Below, in pieces: positions 20,101 to 34,000 of a stretch of 64,000 bases of DNA. Position 1 is the first letter of the stretch, and each line of letters starts with the position of its first letter. Under the pieces are notes generated by a model. That model made no database searches. It saw only the letters and a program-made list of their open reading frames with translations, and was not told the origin of the DNA. The position numbers were made by a program, and so were the translations under genes. This DNA comes from Malurus cyaneus samueli (taxonomy: Eukaryota > Chordata > Aves > Passeriformes > Maluridae), in contig VKON01000105.1 of assembly GCA_009741485.1 (NCBI GenBank), positions 375,857-439,856 on the forward strand, in the 5' to 3' direction.

Positions 20101-23100
20101 GCCAAAGTGACATTTAACACCCCCAGAACACACACCTCTCAAAATCCCAGATCCTCCCATTTTTGCAGTCACTGGCACTCTAATCCTTCCCCCACCCAGG
20201 CACAGGAATCCAGTGATTTCCAACAGAAAGGGATGGGAGGGGACAGCTTGGTCACCCCTGCTGTGCCAGGGCATTGAGGACATTCAAACAAGACACAAGG
20301 GGAGGTTTCCACACTCCGGCTCACACCTGCTCCAGGGGCTGCTCAAACACTTCCCAAGCCCCTGCATCGGGCACAGGTAGCCCCTGACCCTGAGCATCCT
20401 GACAAGGATAGTGGCAGGACTTGCCTAAGCCACCAGCTTTATGGCCACTTGCACAGCCACACACCCTCCGGGTGCTGTGGCACAGCTGTGGCGTGGCAGT
20501 GGGCTGCCAGGCTGGCTTCCAGCAGGTCCTGACAGAGATATGCCCCATGCCTGGCAGCTCAGAGCAGCAGCAGCGCGAGGTCGGAGTGAGACGCAGCCAC
20601 TGACACTTGCCAACGCGGCTGGCAGCCTATCCCACTCCTGTGCCAAGACTCGCGCTCCCCAAAAGGGAGCTCCCATCCCACGGCGGTGCCAGATCCCACC
20701 CGGCCCCTCCAGGCAAGATTGGGCTGGCAGGGAATGTCAAGTACCCCCCTTCCTTGATGGGAGGGAGCTGAGCAGAGCCCCAGAGCAGGGGCCAGTGCTC
20801 TCTGCGGCAGATGGCAGCCAGAACGCGTGCTGTCCCGCGGCTCGAGGCACTCCTTCGGCTCCGCGTGCCTGGCGAGCTGCCCCCCCGAAGGAAGTCGTTA
20901 ACAGCCAGGCTCCTGCTCAAGACAAACATCTCTGAGGCAGGGGGGGACGCTGCTCTCCCTGTTCCCATTCCTGCAAGCGGGCAGCGAGTGCGGATGGTAA
21001 CTGAGAAGGTGGGGGACAAGCCAAGCTCAACAGTGCCTGGATTCCACAGATTGCTGTGATCTTTATCGCTCTGCCCGGGGAAGGAGAGCCGGCTCAGGGG
21101 CCCACCAACCCATCTTTCATACCCTGAGCCATTCTGCAGGACAAGCTGACATCTCCAACAGCGCTGACCTCCTCCCTCTGTGTGACCCACATCCCCCAGT
21201 CTCCCACCTGGCTGCAGCTCCTGCACTTGGCTCCTGTCAATCCCCTCCTCCAGGACCCAGAGGAGCAGGAGCACAGACACCTTCCAGCGGAGCAGAGAGG
21301 GCTAGTGGGCTCAAAGGCCACTCAGGACACAGCTCAGGGGAAGTAGACAAGCCAGAGTCTCTGTCTGGCCAAGCAGCCAGGGGTCAGACACACCTGTGTC
21401 CTGTCCCTTCTGCCCAAGGTGCTCACTGAGGGATGAGATGTTATGGCCATGTGGTCAAAACTGCCATCATTGCCTTGTCAAGGGCTGCCTGAGGAGGGAA
21501 AAGCCTGGAGCAGCCCTGCCTGCCCTCCTCCAGCCGGCACAAGCTGCACAAAGCAAGGAAGCCAAGCAAATCCATCTGAGCGAGCAACCACCCTGACTGG
21601 TTCAGCACAGCCCAGAAGCACTTGTGCTGGCACCAGTCACAAGGACAGACAAAGCTGCTCCTTCAGTCCCTCCGGCAGCCAGGAGCTACCGTGGATTTAC
21701 AGCGTGCACCTGGATCAGGCAGATCTCCAGAGAGACTGGCAAGAGCCTCCTCTCGCCCAGGTCTCTCCCCAGTGCCTCTGTTTTATGTCCCAGGAGCTTA
21801 GGCAGTCTGCGCTGAGCCTTACCTGGGCTCACCCTGGGGCATGCAGGAGGTGCTGACACAGTCCCTTCCCTATGTCCAGGACTCTCAGGCCCTCATTCCA
21901 TTGCTGCCTCACCAGCCCTACCTGCCAAAGCAGGTGCCCAAAGCCCTGCTGACAGCCCAGCCAGGAGCAGAGCAGGAAGCTGCACTCATTCAGGGACAGC
22001 TGGCACAAAAGGCCTGCGGGCAGCAGTCTCGGCCTTAGGCACGTGGCATCCTGAATGCCCAGCCCGAATGCCTGGCAAGGCAGGAAGGACCACCAAGCCC
22101 CTGCTCTGGCCTCCGAGGGCAGCACAGCCCAGCAAGCTGGAGAAGCCACCATTGCCTCAGACACACGAGGCGGAGAAGCTGCTGCTGCTGCTGCCAAACA
22201 GGTTGAGCAGCTTCACCCGCCCTGCCCTGCAGCAGGGTCGGGCTGTGCAGGAACGCTCTTGGGGCACTGTTGGGCCGAGCCTTGCTCACCCCAGCCCAGG
22301 CTCAGCTCCTCGACCCAGGGCTGCTCTTGGCTCAGGGAGAACATGATCGTGGGGCTGCTGCTGCTCCCACCACACAACCTGCACAGGCACCACTCCCAGC
22401 AGGATGCACCATGCTGGGGCACACACAGCCCAGGTGGCGCAGAGGGAAGGGCCTGGAGCTACATCCAGCTGCCCACTGGAACTCCTGGCTGCAGGAGACC
22501 GGCTCAATTAGCACCCAGGTTTAACCACCAATTAAGCAGACAATTAGAAGCGGATGAAAGTTTTCTCCTGGGTGAGCCACGTGTGACTCAGCTCACAGTG
22601 CTGTGTCCACGGTCCTCCTTCCTCCAAGGAGGGTGAAGTTCAAGGACCCCAGAGCACCCCAGAGCCTCCTGCCACGTACCTGAGCCGCCGCCGAGCATCA
22701 GACGGGGTCCCCGCCCTCCTGGCCGTGCCGTAGTCAGACATGAGCCCGTAGTCCACATCTTCGAAGCCCACGCTGCGCTGGTCATCCTCCAGGCCGTACG
22801 GCTCAGGGTGGAAATGGTTGAGGTCCATGTTGCTACCCCCAACACGCACCTGGGGCTGGGGGCCATACATGTCCTGGCGGCTGGGAGCCCGGTAGGTGTC
22901 CATGGAGGGGCGGTAGCGCTCGTCGATGCGGGTGACGCGGGACAGGCTGCCGTAGCTGTGGTCACTGCCCGGGTACCCGTCCTCGTAGGGGCGGCCGTAG
23001 CCGTCGGGGTAGTGGTAGTTGCGAGGGAGGGTGGCCGTGCCCGCCTGGCCCAGGTAGCTGCCGGGACCCCCGTTGCCGTTCTTGCGGAAATTCCTGTCCA

Positions 23101-25098
23101 TGGTCTGGACATAGTTGCTGGTGACGGGGGAGGTTTCCAAAGGCAGCCCGTCGGGCCCCACCGGCACCTGCTGCACCGTCCGCGTGGTCACAGTCTTCAC
23201 CACTTTCTTCACCTAGACGAGGGACATGCGTGCGGGACGCGCACACATCAGGAAACTCACCATGCCCCTGCATCCCCAGATTCCCCTTCCAGCCCAGCAC
23301 TTTACTTCAGGCACATCTCACACCTTGTTTCAGCTCAGGGCAGAGCATCCAGCCACCATGGACCCCAATCATGCCCTTTCCCTCCATGGTTTCCCCAGGC
23401 CCGTACCGTGGTCTCTGTACGCCGGGTTGTCCCATCATCTGATGTTTCCACAGACACAACCGACATGGCCCCTTCCGGGTCCTCCTCCATGGTGTACGTC
23501 TCCTCCACGATCTGGCCCGGGTCCTGCATCCTGGGGATTGTGCTGTACAAGAGGTGGCTGTGGTCCTGAGGAGAGAAAGTGTTAGACAGTCAGGCCCTGT
23601 CAGCAACCTGGACCTTCCTAGAGTCAGCTGCATCAGAGATCTTTCCTCACAGGAAGCCCTGATACCTTTTGGAAGAAGGTACCTTTCAGCCAGGGTGGCC
23701 ACATCAGAAGCCCAAGTCACCCTCTACCAGCTGGAATGGGGACACTGGAACACTGTCCTTCACCCTCCCCTAGCATGCAGGCTGCCCACAGCCGGAGGGC
23801 TGAGCTCCCCCTACCTGTGGCCCGTTGAGCTTCAGATCTGAATATTTCTGCCTTTCCAGGTCAGCATCGCCCAGGAAACGTCCGTTCTGAAACACAGCGG
23901 GGCAGCAGACCCATTACTACACTGATGTCCCACGTATCCTATTCATTCTCGCTTCCCTGCAGGGCCCTGAGCAGCCCATCTCCTGCACATGGCAGAGACA
24001 CCCAACACACACCCAACAGAAGTCCCCTGCAGAGGAACAAACACCTCAGGGGTCTGTGCCATGTGCAGCAAACCTCCAGGCCAGCCTGGGGAAGAGTCAC
24101 AGAAGACTCCCCAACATCCCAGTTCTCCCACGCACTCCTGACGGAATGGTCATGACCTTCCCCTGCTGCCCAGCAGGGCCCTGGACACCTTCTACATCTC
24201 CCAACGCAAGAGCCACCGGTGACACTCCAGAGGCCCCCTGGGCCTGAGGGAACCACACGGTGGCCAATCACAGGGTGCTGCTGTTTGACACTTGGACTCT
24301 TCCTCTGTCCACCCTGCCCTGCCCCACAGGCCCCTCCTGGCACCACCACCTTCCAGAGTCGGAAAGGCACCTGGATCCTGCACACCACCACACACCAGCC
24401 CTCTGAGCACCCCTCTCCAAGACTGAGCCTGAGAAAGTGAGGAAACACCTCCAGCCAAGGCAAATGAAACCACATTTCCAGCCATACAGAGAAGATCTCT
24501 TGCAGCCCCGGTTTGGCCATGTGGGGACAGACAGACTCCAGGGATTTGCCCTTTGTCACACACAGAGGGAGACACATACACCCCAGCCATTTCAGCTGCC
24601 CTCCAAGCAGCCGAGCGGGGAGCAGAGATGCCCTGGAACAGAGCACAGCCAATCGCTGACCTTCCCAAAACCAGAGCAGAGCTGACCTGTCAACAAGACC
24701 TTCCAGACTGGCACCTCCTCTCCTGAAGACTCTGCCAAAGGAGGTCTGCACAGCCCCAGACCGACTCCAGTACACCAGTATCACAACAACAGCCGGGCCC
24801 TGCGCCAGCTCCCGTGTCCAAGGAGGGCCGAGGGGAGGCAGGAGTGACACGGCCGGGGGCTCCAGGAGCCTGTGCACGCCCCTCTGCCGAGGGGGTGTTT
24901 TACCTGGTGCCGCCGGGTGAGCGTGCCGTTGGCCAAGCCCGGGCCGGCATCCTGTGGGGAGACCCGGACTCGCTCCAGCTGGGCTGAGACATGGCGCCGT
25001 TCCTCCTCCAGGGCCCGGGTCAGCTTCTCGAACTGTGCCTCCTGCTCCTTGACAGAGGCAAGGATGCTGGCGGTCGACTCCACTTCTGAGTCGTCCAT
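14196..25098 (-). CDS. CTNND1: p120-catenin (catenin delta-1)
   Basis: It binds the cadherin juxtamembrane tail, controls cadherin turnover and Rho GTPases, and interacts with Kaiso in the nucleus. Nineteen coding exons in phase give 956 codons: 24904-25098, 23815-23886, 23407-23565, 22680-23212, 19293-19753, 19016-19199, 18643-18760, 18206-18359, 17807-17824, 17486-17554, 16703-16830, 16435-16585, 16016-16208, 15798-15912, 15182-15269, 14827-14874, 14613-14710, 14392-14466 and 14196-14207. Human has 968 aa. The start is [20 protein letters not shown], opening an N-terminal coiled coil (about 10-45). A Tyr- and Arg-rich regulatory segment follows, then armadillo repeats from about residue 350 to 820, with motifs such as [20 protein letters not shown] and [11 protein letters not shown]. 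The 18-bp exon C adds DEWFSR at about 626-631 in the Lys-rich loop. The C-terminus is QKI. Met102 and the later SYEDM methionine are kept, but the position of human Met55 is Leu. ARVCF and delta-catenin are the alternatives; N-terminal and C-terminal matches favour CTNND1. Confidence 0.97.
17807..17824 (-). other. CTNND1 alternative microexon C (18 bp)
   Basis: The 18-bp block is flanked by CCAATAG on its 5' side and GTGAGT on its 3' side in the minus-strand sense. It splices in phase between ...AKKGK and GKK..., adding DEWFSR. In mammals exon C is an alternatively used six-residue insert in the basic loop of the armadillo domain, where it interrupts a nuclear-localisation-like Lys cluster. 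Skipping keeps frame because its length is a multiple of three. Confidence 0.9.
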
Positions 25099-28000
25099 GG
25101 GTGACGGGTGCCCAGGGTGGGCAGGGCGGGGGGCACGGGGAGGCACAAGCGGAGGCGGCTTGGTGTCAAGGTGAGGGTGGGAAAAGTGACCCAGAAGGGC
25201 AGAAGCCCCTCTCTCCACTGCACATGATTTTGGGGAGGAAAGGAGGAGAGAAAAGTGATCAGAAGAGACTGATTCCGTTAAGACAGACTTTCAGAACAGG
25301 AAAAAAAAAAAAATCTTATGGCATTAACACCCACTCCCACCCATCACCAGAGAGCTGGCAACAGGGTCCTAGAGCAGCACTCAGATGCAAATTGCCCCAG
25401 GATTAAAGCTTGGACAAGTGGCATTGTGGGGACAGAAGGTCCCCCAGCACAGCAAACATCTGGGGCTGAGCCAGAAGAGCTCCTGTGGGCTGAGGGAAAA
25501 CCTCATAGGCAAGGAGAAGCTGCAGGCAGACAGGGCAGGAGGGGAGGGCTTGTCCCTGGGGTGGGGCAAGGGACACTCCTCGAGAAGTGACCCACATCCC
25601 ACAGGGGTCACTTATCTGCTCCCTCCTCCCTGGTGTGATAAGAGATAGGGAGACAGCTTGAATGCCTTGGCTCCACAGCTCCTTCCTACCCAGGAGAGGG
25701 GATGGAATATGATGGGATCCCCATAAAGGGGACAGACCCCATGACCCCCTGGGACTGCTGACAAAACTCACCACCCTCCAGGTATCCACCAGGGCTCACC
25801 CTCCAGGGATCCTCAGCCCACAGATCTAGGGATGGGTTTTGACCTGGACCCCTCCAACACCCCCGCCCACAGGAGAACAGCAAGTGAGCCATAATCAACA
25901 TTTTGGTAGAGAAAGGCAATATTCTTCCATACAGACCTGTCAGAGGAGGAAGCTCAGGTTTGATTGGCAAAGGCACGGAACAGCCAGGTCTAGACGCAGA
26001 AAGTCATGGGAGAAACAGCCCAGCCACCACAGTGAGGAAGCAGGAGGGAAGAGAGCTGCAGGGACAGCAGGAGCAGGTCAAAATCACGCACGAGAACTTC
26101 AAACAGGAGGGAGGGCAGGCACAGAACTGAGAAACAGGCACCTCTCTCCCACCCCCTCCCCTCTGAGGGAGGGCAGCATGGGGTGGCAAACATGATGCTG
26201 CTCCCACAGCAGCCCCCCAGCTCCATGGAGACTCCAGCATCCCTCACTGTTCCCACTGATGGGAGAAACGGCAGAGGTGGAGAGGAGCCGCCAGGGCTCA
26301 GCCCTCCACCCCTCCCGCGCAGCCTGGCCGAGTCCCTGCAAGCCCGAGAGGTTTTCCCAAAGCCGTGCAGTCATGGCAGGCGTGTGGGGACTCGCTCGAG
26401 CCGGGCAGACGGCACAGAGGCTGCTTTCCCACGGTCTCCAGCACCGGCTCTGCCCACCCCACTCCCCGGTGCCACCGCCCCAGAGCACCGATAAGGACGA
26501 CCCGGGGCTGAGAGCTTGCACCGGCAGCATCCCAGTTCCCACCACCTCCTGCAGCCCCTCCAGACCCAGCCTGCAGCACACAGAACTCAGTAACTCAGTA
26601 AAGAATTCCCTGGTCTATCGAACCCTTCCCCACTCCTCCTGTGGCTCTGCTCCTCAAAGCCTCCCATGGGTACAGGCACTTGTCAGCCATGGTGGCACCA
26701 CCACGACGCAGCCCAGCCACGCAGGATGGATGTTTGCCCAGTGCTTTGGAGGGCACCCACAGCACATTCCACCAGCGGGTCACTGCCACTCTGCCATCTG
26801 CCTTCACCGATAAAAAAACCCAGTCACTCTACTCATGCCTGCACAGTGCCCAGCAGGAGAAGGAGCTGTGGCACACCCAACCCAGCCCCGCACCCCAGGC
26901 AGAACACAGCCCACCACCCTCCAGAGCTCAACCAAGCTTCTGGAGGCTCCCAGACATGACTCCTGCCTCATGCACACAGCTTTCCACCCCTCCCACCTTG
27001 CAACAGGTACTCCCTGAGGCTTTTTCAACAGATCTACTCCCAAGCCTTGTATGGAAATGCAGGAATGGCTCTGACCCTCGCTGCTCACCTGCCCTACGGA
27101 TCTGCAGGATTCTCCAAAGGAGAGGCTTGGTGCCTCCTAGAACAGTGCTGACACATCCCAACTCTCATCCCTGAGTAATACTCCCCATCTCTGGTGGGCT
27201 CCCACCCACTTTAAACAGGAACACAGGTTCTCAGCCTTTCCAGGGCTACCTGATGGAAGGGGAGCAGCTCCTTGCCACACCCCGGTCTTGGCCAGAAGGA
27301 CACAGGGCAGTCCTACCACCCCAGACAGCCTACGCACCTGCAGCATCCAAAATCCCACCCAGAAGTCCCACTGGTTTATGGGATTTGTTTCCAGAGCAGT
27401 ATTTCAGCAAACTCGTTAAAAGAGGGGAGCAGTCCCCTGTGAAGAAGGGATTTACCACAACATGGCCTTGTTCAAGCAGCTGTGCTCCCCAGCCAGCCCT
27501 CAACTGTCCCCATGCAAAAGAGGCAGATTTTTGGGGTGCAGGAGGGCAGAGGCAGTGCCCTGACTCCAAGGAGAGACTTGGTTGGCCTGGTCTCATGAAC
27601 AGGATTATGCCTGTAGCAAATGTGGACCAGCAGGGTCTGGCTCTGTGGGAAGCATGGCCAGGAGAGACAGCAGCCCCAGAAGATCCCCTTGTCCCACCTG
27701 GCTGCCAGGTAGAGCCCGCAGAGCCAGCAGGGCCTCCCCAGCCCTAAATCCCCACCTCTGCACATTCCCTGGGAATAGGGCTGGGAAACGTGGACACTAA
27801 CAATGAGACTTGCAGGACCGTTAGGGCCCCAGATAAGGGACCAGAGCAGCTGCGAGGCTGTTTCCTTCCCGTCCCTTCCACAGGGAGTAAACACAACAGC
27901 AGGGGAAGGAACAGGACAAGTCCTGTCCCCTTGCACCCACAAATCCACAGAGAATGCTCAGGAAGGGCCCTCGAGGGTCTCCCAGTAGGATCAGGTCATA

Positions 28001-31000
28001 CAAAGCACAGAGACTCAGTGTCAGGGGCCGCACTGCCTACACAGCTGTCATTCCTGCCCCCAGCACGGGACACAGCTCTGTGATGGTCAAGAGGTGCCAG
28101 CAGAGCAGCGTCTCTCCCAGTTTTTCTCTGCCACCAGGACACACCAACTCCCTCCACCCGCGTTCCAGCCACTGCCTTCATCGATCTGGGATTAAAGACA
28201 TAATTATGGAGAAGCAGTGCCAGGTCCAAAGAAGTCAGCAAGAGCTGTCCCCATGGGCACAGCCAGCGCCATCCCAGCTGGAGTGCAGCCATTCCTGGCT
28301 GGCACACAAACCCCAAACTCTGCCTTACAGCCCCAGCTGTGAGAAATCTGCCCCACATTCAGGGACCGAGCACAGCAAAGCCCCTTAATGCATCCCAATA
28401 CCAGTTTGGGGCATTCAGAGGCCATCTCTGGAGGGAGACAGGGAGGGCAGGAAGAGGAGAGCCTCAACCACGCATCCTGCTCCCTCCAGCCAGTGAGCTG
28501 CTGATGCAGTCAAAGCCAACTATGCAGGAACCCACAAGGGTGAAATTCCAGGGATCGCTTTGCGCCCAGTCCCCCACTTCCTCCCCCCTGAGCTTCTGAA
28601 GATCCAACTACAGAGCATTCTTCCAGAGCCAGACCCTGACTGGCTCTGAGGATGGCTCATGAAAGCCTTTTCATCATGAGAGAGGCACTTGCTGACACAC
28701 CCGTTACTTAAAAACCCCAGCAAGCCAAAAATATTTCGGCTGGCTCAGTTCAGGGCAAACCAAAAAGCCTAAGGGCAAAGCACACCCTGAGCAACTTCAC
28801 CCCAGGGGCAGAACCTTCTCTGTCCCCCAACAATCAGTATGAGGGGACCCCAGAGAACAATGCAGCGACTCAGGAAACTTCCCATCCAAATTCCCCATGA
28901 CTTATCTCCCAACTTCCTGGCACCAACCCTACGCCGTGCTGTGCCCGCAGGTCCCAAAGCCAGGGTGTGTCCACTGGAGAGATGTCACAAAGCCTCGGGG
29001 GCAGAGCCTGCTTGCTGGCCTGGAGGCAGCTGCCAGCCCACCTGTGCACACAGAGCTTCCCTGCCACGATCTTCGCAGCTGGATAAAGGCTTGGTCACAG
29101 CCGGACAGACACCCTAAACCCTGAGCCCTCCACAGCTCTTCTCCTGCAGCCAACTGTAACATGGCAGGTTCTTCCAAAACCTCTCATGCCGGCTTCTCCA
29201 GCAGAGCTGCCTTCCCACAGAACAAATCCTTTGCCCGGAAAAATAAATTTCCAGGGCCAAACCACAGGCATACCCACCTAGAGCTCACCTGCACCCTCCA
29301 CTGCCACAGGATGGAGTCCAGGCCTCGAAGGCTCCCCACCAGGAGTGTTTTCCTGGAGTCTTCCACGGAAAGATTAACCCCAGGGCCCAGACCGAGCCAG
29401 CAGATGGGGAATTGTACTCCACAGGCCAGGGAAAATGGACAAGATCTGGCAGGTAAGACTCAGGCTGGAGGCTTGACAGGCAGCACCGTTGCAGCGCAGG
29501 TATCTCCAGCACAATCCTCTACGTGGATTCTTTCAACAACCTGCTCCAGCCCTGCTCCATGCCCCGAGTCCGTGGACAGCTGTCACCCAAAGGTCCTGGG
29601 ATCCCTGGGGCTAAGGCTGCTGCCTCAGCACAGAACACTCAGGGCAAAGTACAACAGAAGCACCTACCAAGTCAGAATCACCTCTGCCACATCAGCCCTG
29701 CCCCAGCACCCTGCTAAGGGACCAGGTGCTCGGTCCCATCGTCCTGCTGCCACCAGGAAGGGGAACAGAACTGCATCAGCTCTGAGTGCCACGTCCCAGC
29801 TCTTCACAGTTTTACTGCAGGTTTGTGTCCCCCAGGCACCTGCCCAGTAAGGTTTGCCTCCATAGCCAGGCACTCCTGGCAGCCCCGCAGATGGTGGAGC
29901 ATGGGCAAAGCCCTTCTCCAGCACCATCAGAGCCAACATGGACACAGCCCCTCATCCAGGATGGCTCCTGAGCCAGACAGACCTGCCAGGCTGACAAGGA
30001 GGGATGTGCTTTCCGAGGAATTCTGCAACACAGACCCCAACACCAACACGAGAAATGGAAACACTGCTCCAGTAACTGGCCGAGCCCTCTCAGCTCAAGG
30101 GCCTGAGGAGAGCCAGCTGGCTGCCCGCTCTCCGAAAGCTCTCAGCACCAGATCCCATCCTCAAGAGAGAGAGAGGAAGCAACAAATTCTCCTGGTTCCA
30201 GCTGCCTATCAGGATGCACTTAGGAAAAACAGAAACTCCATCAATAATTCAAGCTCAGCAATTGTCCAAGCGTTTGCAAGTGCACTTGTTCTGTACAGGC
30301 TCACGGCCCTGCAAATTCACCACAAGCTTCGGGTCAGTCTCAATTACCTAAAAAATAAATAAGCCGGCATCTTTGGCATCTTTCCCTGTGCCAAGCACAG
30401 GGTCCTGGCCCACACATCAGCCCTTAAAACTCAGCCTGGCTGAAGCAGAAGGCCATGGGAGGGGAGCCCACAGGCCCAGCCTCATCTGTTTCTGTGTCCA
30501 GCTCAGAGCGCCCACAGCCCATGGGGGAAGCAGGACAGGTGATGGCAGGCAGCAGATCCCACATCCCTGTGTGGGTGACGGAGAGTCAGACCCTACATCA
30601 GGGGAGAGGCTTCCCCACCTCCTGCCCTGGGCTCCTGCTGCCTCGTTGCCCCCCCGGGAGGTCACAGAGCACAGAGGACTTCGGGCAGGCTGGCAGCTGG
30701 CCAGTACAGGGCTGCTCCGGCAGCAGGTCAGACACCGCCTTGAGTGCCTCCCTGCTCCGGCCCAGCCCCACCTTCCCCGGGAGTAGCCGTGCCCCAGGTG
30801 CCAGTCACGGCAGGAGCCCAGCGGGTGAACACCCAGCAGCGGCGCCGCGGGCAGGGATGGGCAGGGAGCTGTTCCTCCTCCGCCCCTCACACCCAACTGG
30901 TTGGACTGGCAGCAGGATCGCCACCTGGCCTACCTCACCTGCCGCCCCCAGTGCCAGGGACAATGGCCACGTAGCCAGGATGGGTTGGGAAAGCCTCTCT

Positions 31001-34000
31001 TCGGAGAGGGGAGTCACCTAAAGATGCAAGCCGGGCGCAGATCGCACCTTATAAGGGAGCAGGCTGACAGCCAGGGAGCAGGATGACGAGGGAGCGATAA
31101 GGGCAGGGTGGGGCTGGAGGGGAGGGGAGGAAGCCGGAGGAAGCAGGAGTGTGGCTCGTTCTCAGCCAGGGCAGGAGGCCGAGAAGGAGATACCGATCAG
31201 GTCTGCAGGATGGGTCTGGACACAGCCGAGAGTTGTGAAACACAGTGGGCGATCCCCTGAGGAAAAGATCTGTCCCTGGCTGCTCTTGAGGTCACCGGGC
31301 CAGTGCCACCCCAACAGGATGAAGAGCGACCTACCGAGAATGGAGGCTCAGCCATGGAGTGCTGGGATTGTTCTCTGGAATGCCAGCAATCCTGCGGCTG
31401 GGCAGCTGTCCTCCCAGGCACACCAGGGGCCACTCGCCCCTCTCTGAGCACGGCCAGGACACAGCATGCCAGGAGCCCCTTCTGTCCAGGCAAGCCGGGA
31501 AGCTGCCCACCCTCTGCACCGGCTGGATGGACCACCATGGCAAGGGGATGGGAGATGAGCTTCCCTCGGCATTTTCAGGGAGGAGAGGACTGCAGGAAGG
31601 CAGCCAAGCCGCTGGGCTCCAGGCAGAGACTCTGTCCACCACAGTCCCTGAGCGGGACAGCCACAGGGCTGAAGCCTTCCTGCCAGCAACATCTCGCTGC
31701 CCACAGACACCTCAGCAGCCCTGCTCCCACAGGGCACTGCTGCGAGGGTCCCCACCCTGGGGACCGCAGCAAGCAGCGTCCCTGCCACCCCTGTGCACCA
31801 GTCCCACGGCTCACACCCCCCCCAGGCCCAGGAGATTCACATGTCGGGAGCCCTGCAGCAGCACAAAGGCGGCTCTCTCCTCGCTGTGGGAATTCGCAGC
31901 TGAGCGCTCGGCAGGGACAAAGGGATTTCACAGGCACATCCCCAGCCGGCGGCCGGCCTCCCTCCCCCCGGCGTCCCCGCTTCCTGTCACAGTAGCACCA
32001 GACCTCGGGGGCGCAGCAGCAAACAAACACCCAGGGCCGGATTCTGGGAATGGGGCCAGAGCATTCCCGGGGCAGGCCACGCTCCGGCAGCCAGCAGGCT
32101 CCTGCTTCACCATAGCGGCTCCTGGGCAGGGGGAGGCAGCAGCCCCCCGGCTCTGCCACCGCGGGCTGAGCAGGTGAGCCAGGGGGATTGCAGGGCAGCC
32201 CCTGGCTCCTCGCTCCACCCAAGGAACAGCGGTCACCTCGAAGGGGGACATGAGCTGTAGCCACGGCCACAAGGCTCAGTGGACGCTGGTGCTGGGCTGA
32301 AGGTCAACGCGGCCCCCCAGGCTTCAGCCACGCCAATGTCCCTGCCCTTCACCCGTCCCCCCACCCTGTGCCGAGCTCAACTTTCCCATTCAGCTGCCTC
32401 TCTCCCGCAGGGAAAACAAACACACCAGAGATAAGGGCCATGTTGGCAGAGTCCAGGGAGCAAAGTCCCCTCAGTGAGACCCGAGGCTGCCTGCCCAAGC
32501 CAAGGGCATGGCAGATGGGAGAAACTGCTCTGGCTTCCCATCCCAGGGGCACATGAGCTACTCCAGAGCACAAATGTGCTGCTAGCTGGCCCCAGGAAGA
32601 GAGGCCACAGTTCGGTTGCCAGCATTCCCAGCAGGATTAGGGGCAGCGTCCCTTCATCAGGCCATGGGCATAAGCAACTGCAGCGAGCTGTACCAGCCCA
32701 GCACCCGGACACAGGGATTTGGGACCCTTCGCAGGCATAAAGCCCTTCCCACAGCCCTCTTCCCAAGGAAGCCACTTGAGATCATTTCCTGTCCCACACC
32801 TGCAGCCCCAGGAACTGGTCCTGGCTCCAGTTACCCTGCTCCAACCAGTGGACAAAGAAGCAAGGCCTGGAAGCAAGGGGAATCTCACTGGCATCAGCAC
32901 AGGACCTGCACCACTGTGGGCAGCCAGCACTATCTGCCTTTACTGCAAGAGCAAGTCACCAAGAAACTGTGTCCAGCAGTGGGAGGAAGGGCAGGAGACA
33001 GGGCCCCCCAGCCTCCCCTGCAACCCATGCGGCATCTCCCACCCAGAAGGTACCCAGGCACCCCTGAAGAAGACAGGGCGCCCTTCCCTTTGCCAGAGGA
33101 GACACACTCCCCTCCCCACGCTGAGCAAACAGGTGAAGTAACATTTGGTGAGGGAGCGGCCAGGAGGGAATTGCCGAGATTAAGCCAAGCTGACCGGAGG
33201 GAGAGGCAGGAGGAGTGGGACCCCCTGCCCCCCCCTCCCAGACTCCCAGAGCAGGTAGGGCAGCCACGGGCTGAGTCAGAGCACAAACCAGCGGGGCTGG
33301 GCTGAACTCCCCGGCTCCTTGTTCAGCATGACCTCATCAGGTGCCCAGCTCTCTCAGGCTCTCTAATTGCACGCGTGCGTCTGCTGGAGATGGCTCCGAG
33401 GGCCCTGCCAAGAGCGGTAATGAATGGGTGAAGGAAAGCCACTGGAGAAGCATCAGGCAGGAGCCAGGGAGTGAATCATGGCTGGAGGTGGGGAAGGGGG
33501 TGCTGCAGCAGGGCGACAGCAAGACCCCAGAGCACTCTGAGGCCCCACAAGGTGCACACACACAAGCCAGCAGGAGCCAGCACTCACATGGAGCAGCAAG
33601 GGACAAACAGGACAGCAAGCCAGGCCACACTCAGAGGGAAGGCAGGACTCCACCCTACCAGCCTCTCTCCTAAACTGTGTGCACCCCCAACTCTGTCACT
33701 GAGAAGCAGCTTCCCAAGCTCCTGTGCAAGCTGAAGGGAAGGAAACCTGCGCTTCCTGGTCAGACGGGAGATGACATCGTGGCTTCCCTTTCCTGCAAGT
33801 TTCTAAACACAACGTCCTGCCAAGGGCCACTCCCCACCACCCCTGGTCCGTGTGAAGATGACCTGGAACCAAGCTGGGAATGCCAGGCATGGGCACCACC
33901 ACCAGCCTAGCCTCAGCCAGTTGGTAAGCATGGCCCACCCGGGAGACAAGATGCCTGGCCAGATTGCTAGAAGCATCCTGCCTCCAGGGGACACATCCAA

